NCBI RefSeq assembly: GCF_016765655.2
Contig: NZ_CP086106.1
Coordinates: 6,222,501-6,286,500, forward strand
Origin: Skermanella mucosa
GTDB lineage: Bacteria > Pseudomonadota > Alphaproteobacteria > Azospirillales > Azospirillaceae
Direction: 5' to 3'
DNA: 64,000 nt
Both the position numbers and the translations under genes were made by a program. Numbering within the stretch: position 1 is the stretch's first letter; each line of letters starts with the position of its first letter. Of the stretch, positions 58,377-64,000 are shown piece after piece. The notes below the pieces were generated by a model that saw only the letters and a program-made list of their open reading frames with translations, was not told the DNA's origin and searched no databases.

Positions 58377-58610
58377 ATGGGCAAGCTCGGCCGCCTGTTG
58401 GTGATCTGGGGCGTCCTCCTGCCGCTGCTGGCCCTGCCCACCACCAGCGAATGGGGACCGGGAACCGTCGTGATCTTCGGGATTTGGCTGAAACAGCAAG
58501 CCTGGATACTCGGCTACCCGGTCCGCTTCGACGCGGTGCTGTGCGCCGGGCTGCTCCTGATCGGAGTCGGCCTGTCCATCGGCACCCTGGCGCGACCGGG
58601 ACGGCGCTGA
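58377..58610 (+). CDS. Small two-helix membrane protein
   Basis: 77 residues from ATG 58377. Two hydrophobic segments are separated by a polar loop: LLVIWGVLLPLLALP near the start and DAVLCAGLLLIGVGLSIGTL near the end, with EWGPGTVVIFGIWLKQQAW between. It ends in a basic tail (ARPGRR). No family recognised; the ribosome-binding site is weak. Confidence 0.55.
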   Translation: MGKLGRLLVIWGVLLPLLALPTTSEWGPGTVVIFGIWLKQQAWILGYPVRFDAVLCAGLLLIGVGLSIGTLARPGRR

Positions 58611-58673
58611 CGGACTTCCGAAAACGAAAACGCCGGCGACCCGGTGCAGGGATCAACGAAACCGCCGATGCAC

Positions 58674-58771
58674 CGTAGGTCGGCCTCGGCCGAAGGCCGA
58701 CGCCGACAGCGTGCCCGGAGCGTTGATGCAGGTCGTCGGAGTTCGCCCTGACGGGCGAAGGCCGACCTACG
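58674..58771 (+). repeat. R1 palindromic repeat, complete copy 4
   Basis: 98 bp with ends CGTAGGTCGGCCT and AGGCCGACCTACG as inverted repeats. The internal hairpins are TCGGCCGAAGGCCGA and TTCGCCCTGACGGGCGAA. It has the same orientation as copy 1 and is opposite to copy 3. The remaining parts of the gap 58611-58905 show nothing else. Confidence 0.85.
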
Positions 58772-58905
58772 CCGAGACTCGAAGAACGTCCATCACCCGC
58801 TTCGGGTACGGCCGCTCGATAAGCCTTCAATCCTAGGAAACTTGACCAAAATCCTACGTCGTGGTAAGGAACCAATTCCTCCTCCCTGGTTCTGAAGGCC
58901 CCGCC

Positions 58906-59634
58906 ATGCCCGCTCCAGTTCCCGTTCCCTCTCCCGCTCCGACCCCCGCCGCCCCCTCCATCTACACCCCCCTCCCGCACCGCCAGGAAGCCTTCGCCCG
59001 GCACGTCGCCGCCGGCCGGGGCTATGCGGGGGCGGCGCGGCTGTCCGGCTATGCCTGGGCAAGCGCCCGCCAGACCGGCTCGCGCCTGATGAAGCAGCCG
59101 GAGGTCGCCGCCCGGGTGGTCGAGCTGACCGAGGCCGACAAGACCCGCCGCCATGCCGAACTGGACGAGCTGGTCGCCGCCGCCAAACGGGTGCTGATCG
59201 ACGCCATGGAGAAGCAGAACCATTTCGCCGCCCTCCGCGCCATCGACCAGATCGCCCGCCTGCGCGGCCTCGCCGGCCCCACGGCGGAGGCCCGCGATAC
59301 CGCGCTCGACGCCGATCCCGAACCGGACGACAACGCCTCCGCCTGCTCCGCCATCGCCGACCCCGAAGCCCAGTTCGAGCCGCCGATGCCGCCCGCCGGC
59401 CTCACCCCGGTGGAGCCCGCGCCCGAGGACCCGGAAAAGGCCGATGCCAGGCAGGCCAAGGCGAACTACCGCCACACCAAGCGGAGCATCGAAATCCTCA
59501 GGAAGCGGCACCCCGACCTCTACGCCCGGGTCAGCCGGGGCTCGATGGAGGATGCCGGCCTCTATTTCGACGCGGGCCTCAACCTCCTGCCGCCCGACCG
59601 CTGGCCGGGCGCCGCGTCCCCGGCGCACCCGTGA
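58906..59634 (+). CDS. Orphan phage terminase small-subunit-like protein
   Basis: 242 residues. After a Pro-rich start (MPAPVPVPSPAPTPAAPSIY), residues 22-80 have the terminase small-subunit DNA-binding domain (HRQEAFARHVAAGRGYAGAA, RLSGYAWASARQTGSRLMKQ, PEVAARVVEL). A helix rich in Ala and Arg follows, then an acidic Pro-rich linker and a second helical part (RHTKRSIEILRKRHPDLYAR). In phages this protein recognises the packaging site. No large terminase, portal or capsid genes are near, so it is probably a domesticated or leftover gene acting as a DNA-binding protein. GAAGG precedes ATG 58906. Confidence 0.78.
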   Translation: MPAPVPVPSPAPTPAAPSIYTPLPHRQEAFARHVAAGRGYAGAARLSGYAWASARQTGSRLMKQPEVAARVVELTEADKTRRHAELDELVAAAKRVLIDAMEKQNHFAALRAIDQIARLRGLAGPTAEARDTALDADPEPDDNASACSAIADPEAQFEPPMPPAGLTPVEPAPEDPEKADARQAKANYRHTKRSIEILRKRHPDLYARVSRGSMEDAGLYFDAGLNLLPPDRWPGAASPAHP

Positions 59635-59718
59635 TGACGGATGTTGACACAAGCGGCCAGGCCCCGGGGGTGGGCCCCCCGGCCTCCGGGCCTTCCGGGC
59701 AACCCGCCCCCCGGCCCC
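59635..59718. terminator. GC-rich hairpins between convergent genes
   Basis: The 84-base gap holds stacked GC stems, for example GGGGG/CCCCC around 59666-59680 and AGGCCCGGAGGCC-like pairs next to it. They probably end transcription from both sides, but there is no T tract and the fold is ambiguous. Confidence 0.35.
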
Positions 59719-62700
59719 TCAGCTCGCGATCAGCCCCCGAAGCTGCCGGTTCGCCACCGCCAGCATCGCCAAGTCCACCCGGGTGACCCCGCGCAGCTCC
59801 GTCAGCAGCTGCCGGATCCGCTCAACCGGCCCCTGGCGGCTCGCCGCCCAGGCGTCGATGGCCCCGGTATGGTCCTGGCCGTCGTTCAGGACGCGGGCGG
59901 TCAGGTCGCTCTGGAGGCCGTAGAGATCGTCGATGATCGCGCTGACCGCCTGCTTCTGCCAGTGGTTCTCGGTCTTCACCTGGACCGCCTGGCAGCGCAG
60001 CCATTCCATGCCGAATCGGTGGCCCAGCTCGAAATAGACCAGCGCCACGGCGGGAACCTCGCGCCGGCACAGCCGGGCGATCCGGGTCACGTCCAGCCCC
60101 GACGCCAGGATGCCCAGGCTGGCGACCTGCCGCGCCAGGTCGGCCGGCACGCCCTGCTCCGTCCAGTGCGTGGCGCGCTGGTCCAGCAGCCTCATGTCCT
60201 CCTCGCACAGCACGGCGCCCAGGTCGGCCGCCAGCCGCTCGACGCCGGGGGTATAGTTGGCCGCCTCAGCGCCCAGGTCGAGCGGCTGCGGGGCGTTGAT
60301 CAGGAACCACGGCACCGTGCGGTGGAGCAGCGCCTGGGTGGCCAGGATCATCTCGTACTGGCAGGCCGCCGGCACCCGGTTGTCCAGCGCCTCGATGGCG
60401 GTCCAGACCGTCCGCAGCGCGAAGGCGTCGCGGCTGACCGTATAGGCCCGCGCGATGTCGCCCGGCCCCATGCCGGTCTTCTCCATCATCTCCGACAGGA
60501 AGGTCGGGCCGACCCGGTTGACCATGCTGTTGGTGGTGTACGTGGCGATGATCTCGCGGCGCAGCCGGTGCCGCTCGATCGCCTCGCGGAAGTCGCGGCG
60601 CAGCGCCTTGGGGAAATACTTGACCAGATCCTCCGCCATGCGCGGATCGTCGGGCAGGTTGGAGCCCAGCAGCTCGTCGTACAGCGTGATCTTGGAATAG
60701 GCCAGCAGCACGGCCAGCTCCGGCCGGGTCAGCGCCTGCCCGCGCGACGTCCTCGACGAGATCTCCTCGTCGTCGGGCAGGAACTCGATCGCCCGGTTCA
60801 GGTGGCCGCTCTTCTCCAGCAGCCGCATGAAGCGGACATGGCCTTCCAGCGACTCGGCCCCGCCCATCCCGGCGACGCTGATCGCCTGGGTCTGGAGGTA
60901 ATTGTCCGCCAAAACCAGTTCGCCCACCTCGTCGGTCATGCTTGCCAGCAGCTGGTCGCGCTGCTTCATGGTCATGTCGCCGCGGGCGATGACGTCGCCG
61001 GTCAGAACCTTGATGTTGACCTCGTGGTCGGAGGTATCGACGCCGGCGGAATTGTCGATCGCGTCGGTGTTGATCCGTCCTCCCCCCTGGGCGTACTCGA
61101 TTCGGCCGCGCTGGGTCACGCCCAGGTTGGCGCCCTCGCCGACGATCTTCGCGCGGACCTCCCGGCCGTCGATTCGGCTGGAGTCGTTGGCCTTGTCGCC
61201 GACCTCGGCATGGGTCTCCTCGGTCGCCTTGACGAAGGTGCCGATGCCGCCGAACCACAGCAGGTCCACTTGCCCCCGGAGCATCGCCTGGATCAGCTCC
61301 ACCGGGGTCACCTTGTCGCGGGTCAGGCCGAAGCGGGCCTGGATCTCGGGCGACAGCTTCAGCGACTTGGCCTTGCGGTCGAAGATGGCGCCGCCCGGCG
61401 ACAGCAGCCCCGCGTCATAGTCCGCCCAGGTCGAGCGCGGCAGGTCGAACAGCCGGCGCCGCTCCTCGAAGCTGGTGGCCGGATCCGGGTTCGGATCGCA
61501 GAAGATGTGCAGGTGGTTGAAGGCGCCCACCAGCTTCGTGTGGCGCGACAGCAGCATGCCGTTACCGAACACGTCGCCCGACATGTCGCCGACGCCGACG
61601 CAGGTGAAGTCCTGGGTCTGGCAGTCCACGCCGATCTCGCGGAAGTGGCGCTTGACCGATTCCCAGGCGCCGCGCGCGGTGATGCCCATCTTCTTGTGGT
61701 CGTACCCGCGCGATCCGCCCGACGCGAAGGCGTCGCCCAGCCAGAAGCCATAGTCCAGCGACACGCCGTTGGCGATGTCGGAGAAGGTCGCCGTGCCCTT
61801 GTCCGCCGCCACCACCAGGTACGGGTCGTCGCCGTCGATCCGGACCACCCGGGGCGGCGGCACGACCGACCCGTCGGCCGCGTAATTGTCGGTGATGTCG
61901 AGCAGGCCCCGCATCAGCGTCTTGTAGCACTCGATCACCTCGGCCATCAGCACGTCGCGCCCGGCATCGGCCGGCGGCGGGCGCTTGACCACGAAGCCGC
62001 CCTTGGACCCCACGGGCACGATGACCGCGTTCTTGACCATCTGCGCCTTCATCAAGCCCAGGATCTCGGTGCGGAAATCCTCGCGCCGGTCGGACCAGCG
62101 GATGCCGCCGCGCGCGACCTTGCCGCCGCGCAGATGGATCGCCTCGACCCGCGGGCTGTAGACCCAGACCTCCACCATGGGGCGGGGCAGGGGCAGCTCG
62201 TCCACGCCCCGGCTGTCCAGCTTCATGGACAGGTAGGGCTTGACCCCGCCGTCCTCGGCCTTCTGGAAATAATTGGTCCGCAGGGTGGAGCGCACGAGGT
62301 TGAGGAACCGGCGCAGGATGCGGTCCTCGTCCAGGTTGGCGACCTCGTCCAGCGCGTGGTCGATCTCCACCAGCAGCCCGTTGACCGCGACCTGCGCCTC
62401 GTCGGCGCCGCCCGGCGTCGCCCGCCGGTCCGGGTCGTGCAGGGTCTGGAACAGCCGGACGATCAGCCGCGTGATGGCGGCGTGGTCGGCCAGCGTGTCC
62501 TCCATGTAGTCCTGGCTGAACTGGAAGCGGATCTGGCGCAAATATTTGGCGTAGGCCCGCAGCATGGTGATGTCGCGCCAGCCCAGCCCGGCGCGGATCA
62601 CCAGCCGGTTGAAGCCGTCGTCCTCCATCCGGCCTTCCCAGACCCGCAGGAACGCGTCCTGGAACGCCTGCCGCACGCGGCCCAGGTCCACGGCGACGCC

Positions 62701-64000
62701 GGCCCGGCTGGTCATGGCGAAGTCGTGGATCCAGACCGGCTCGATCCGGCCGGGGATCGTCACCTCGAACGGCCCGCCCTCCGAGATCACCTTGACGCCC
62801 ATGTGCTCCAGCATGGGCAGGATGTCGGACAATGCCACCTGCCCGCTGTCATGGTAGAGCTTCAGGTAAAGCTCGGTCTCGCCGGCCTCGATCGGCCGGT
62901 AGAGGTTCAGGCCCAGGCGCCCGGTATGGAGCACCTCCTCGATCCGCTCGATGTCGTAGACGGCCAGTTCGGCCCCGAAACGATCCCGGTATCCCACGTC
63001 GAAGGAGGTGGAATAGCGCCGGTGCAGGCGCAGCCCCTCCTCCTCGCCGCGGGCCTCGACCAGGGCGTCCTGCAAGCGGTCGGGCCACGCGCGGCTCGCC
63101 TCGATCAGCCGCTCCTCGATCTCCCCGGCATCGTAATCGGGAATGCCGCCGGGCTTCGTTTCGATGACGAACTGGACCCGCGCCAGCACGCTCTCGGCCA
63201 GCTGCGTGAAGAAGGCGGAGCAGGTGCCGTTGAAGGCGCGTTCCAGGATCGCCTGGATGCGCCGGCGCAGGTCGGTGTCGTAGCGGTCGCGCGGGACATA
63301 GACCAGGCAGGTCATGAAGCGCTCGAACGGGTCGCGGCGGATGAACAGGGCGGTGCGCTGGCGCTCCTGCAGGTGAAGGACGCCGATCGCGATCTCGTAC
63401 AGCTCGTTGTCGGTGATCTGGAACAGCTCGTCCCGGGGGAAGTTCTCCAGGATGTGGGTCAGCGCCTTGCCGTCGTGGCTGCGCGGATCGAACCCGGCGC
63501 GCTCCAGCACCCGGGCCACCTTGTTGCGCAGGAACGGGATGTCGCGGGCGCTGGCGCTGTAGGCGGCCGACGTGAACAGCCCCACGAACAGGTGCTCGCC
63601 GACCACCTTCCCGTCGTCGCCATAGGCCTTGATGAAGATGCTGTCCATCAGGGCCGGGCGGTGGACGGTCGCGCGCCGGTTCGACTTGGTCACCAGCAGC
63701 AGGCGCGGCTGGCGCAGGAACTGCTGGGCGTCGGGCGGCAGGGAGGCGAAGTTGCGCAGCCCGTCGAACACCCGGACGTCGTCGTCGCGCAGGATGCCCA
63801 GCCCCTCGCCGGCGACCGGGGTCAGCCGGGCCTCGTCGCCCTCGCCCTCGAACCGGTAGCGCCGGTAGCCCAGGAAGGTGAAATTGTCGTCGTTCAGCCA
63901 GTGCAGGAAGTCGCGCGCCTCGGCCAGCTCGCCCTCGGGCAGCGCGTCGGGCGTCCGGTCGACGCCGTCGATGATGCGCCGCATGGGCTCGTGCATGGCC
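59719..64000 (-). CDS. gdhZ: NAD-dependent glutamate dehydrogenase (large type), 5' end outside window
   Basis: The visible 1427 codons continue past the window edge. This is the roughly 1600-residue, 180-kDa NAD-glutamate dehydrogenase that deaminates glutamate to 2-oxoglutarate and ammonium. Signatures are the N-terminal regulatory part (DFLHWLNDDNFTFLGYRRYR), ARGGIRWSDRREDFRTEILG, the catalytic region QMVKNAVIVPVGSKGGFVVK with active Lys, DFTCVGVGDMSGDVFGNGML (nucleotide-binding), LLWFGGIGTFVKA and ANLGVTQRGRIEYA. In this group the enzyme links amino-acid catabolism, such as the proline-to-glutamate route of PutA in this window, to the TCA cycle. No frameshift is seen. Confidence 0.95.
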   Translation of the reverse strand, partial: AMHEPMRRIIDGVDRTPDALPEGELAEARDFLHWLNDDNFTFLGYRRYRFEGEGDEARLTPVAGEGLGILRDDDVRVFDGLRNFASLPPDAQQFLRQPRLLLVTKSNRRATVHRPALMDSIFIKAYGDDGKVVGEHLFVGLFTSAAYSASARDIPFLRNKVARVLERAGFDPRSHDGKALTHILENFPRDELFQITDNELYEIAIGVLHLQERQRTALFIRRDPFERFMTCLVYVPRDRYDTDLRRRIQAILERAFNGTCSAFFTQLAESVLARVQFVIETKPGGIPDYDAGEIEERLIEASRAWPDRLQDALVEARGEEEGLRLHRRYSTSFDVGYRDRFGAELAVYDIERIEEVLHTGRLGLNLYRPIEAGETELYLKLYHDSGQVALSDILPMLEHMGVKVISEGGPFEVTIPGRIEPVWIHDFAMTSRAGVAVDLGRVRQAFQDAFLRVWEGRMEDDGFNRLVIRAGLGWRDITMLRAYAKYLRQIRFQFSQDYMEDTLADHAAITRLIVRLFQTLHDPDRRATPGGADEAQVAVNGLLVEIDHALDEVANLDEDRILRRFLNLVRSTLRTNYFQKAEDGGVKPYLSMKLDSRGVDELPLPRPMVEVWVYSPRVEAIHLRGGKVARGGIRWSDRREDFRTEILGLMKAQMVKNAVIVPVGSKGGFVVKRPPPADAGRDVLMAEVIECYKTLMRGLLDITDNYAADGSVVPPPRVVRIDGDDPYLVVAADKGTATFSDIANGVSLDYGFWLGDAFASGGSRGYDHKKMGITARGAWESVKRHFREIGVDCQTQDFTCVGVGDMSGDVFGNGMLLSRHTKLVGAFNHLHIFCDPNPDPATSFEERRRLFDLPRSTWADYDAGLLSPGGAIFDRKAKSLKLSPEIQARFGLTRDKVTPVELIQAMLRGQVDLLWFGGIGTFVKATEETHAEVGDKANDSSRIDGREVRAKIVGEGANLGVTQRGRIEYAQGGGRINTDAIDNSAGVDTSDHEVNIKVLTGDVIARGDMTMKQRDQLLASMTDEVGELVLADNYLQTQAISVAGMGGAESLEGHVRFMRLLEKSGHLNRAIEFLPDDEEISSRTSRGQALTRPELAVLLAYSKITLYDELLGSNLPDDPRMAEDLVKYFPKALRRDFREAIERHRLRREIIATYTTNSMVNRVGPTFLSEMMEKTGMGPGDIARAYTVSRDAFALRTVWTAIEALDNRVPAACQYEMILATQALLHRTVPWFLINAPQPLDLGAEAANYTPGVERLAADLGAVLCEEDMRLLDQRATHWTEQGVPADLARQVASLGILASGLDVTRIARLCRREVPAVALVYFELGHRFGMEWLRCQAVQVKTENHWQKQAVSAIIDDLYGLQSDLTARVLNDGQDHTGAIDAWAASRQGPVERIRQLLTELRGVTRVDLAMLAVANRQLRGLIAS

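Noticed and set aside
58138-59652. Minus-strand frame across the small genes and the terminase-like gene
   Set aside because: Low-complexity Arg/Gly-rich translation opposite frames that have ribosome-binding sites and recognisable domains.
1-64000. tRNA, rRNA, IS elements with transposase genes, integrase genes
   Set aside because: No cloverleaf, rRNA segment, transposase or integrase frame was recognised, so I cannot define a genomic-island boundary around the defence operon.

Overview
The window is about 64 kb of GC-rich bacterial chromosome with short intergenic gaps. Gene content points to an alphaproteobacterium of the Rhodospirillales, most likely an Azospirillum/Skermanella-like member of the Azospirillaceae. 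The pointers are the rph-rdgB-hemW group opposite hrcA-grpE, the rsmI-yraN-gshB group, a very large NAD-dependent glutamate dehydrogenase, PutA with a divergent Lrp-type regulator, a TctC-type binding protein and GlnD. The placement is inference from gene order and family content; no rRNA or tRNA gene was found in the window.

Layout. 1-2.2 kb: a small regulatory cluster (DUF1127-like protein, MarR regulator) behind a promoter carrying a perfect palindrome, then a TctC-type solute receptor. 2.7-7.7 kb: an RND efflux pair and a LysE-type exporter. 8-10 kb: a cyclic-nucleotide-binding protein and two toxin-antitoxin-like loci (HepT/MntA and HicB with an unknown 50-residue partner). 10-23 kb: housekeeping genes: yifB, a creatininase-like gene, gshB, a SirB1-like gene, yraN, rsmI, an LpoA-like lipoprotein, hemW, rdgB, rph, hrcA and grpE. 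23.2-24.5 kb: an AT-rich acquired toxin-like gene beside a ParE/antitoxin pair. 24.6-28.5 kb: SDR, acyl-CoA synthetase, porin. 28.8-38 kb: a solitary ccmC, an Lrp regulator with putA, and several small metabolic genes, interrupted by clusters of palindromic repeats. 38-49.4 kb: transglutaminase, two histidine kinases, a ZntB-like transporter, a TumE/TumA pair, glnD with an overlapping tiny lipoprotein gene, and a frameshifted gene.

The most striking locus is 49.46-57.76 kb, a three-gene operon on the minus strand with 4-base overlaps at both junctions. Its first product carries a TIR domain, a STAND-type P-loop ATPase and near-identical TPR repeats. The second is an 815-residue SIR2-like protein. 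The third is a 927-residue SMC/RecF-like ATPase. This looks like an anti-phage or abortive-infection system combining two NAD-directed enzyme folds with an ATPase, and I cannot match it to a named system. It is followed by small hypothetical genes, an orphan phage terminase small-subunit-like gene, and the NAD-glutamate dehydrogenase, which runs off the end.

At least three dispersed repeat families occur between genes: R1, about 98 bp with GTAGGTCGGCCT ends, at four sites; R2, about 120-135 bp, at two inverted sites plus a half copy; and R3, 71-bp direct repeats inside 32-bp inverted ends. They nest in one another at 29.5-30.0 kb.
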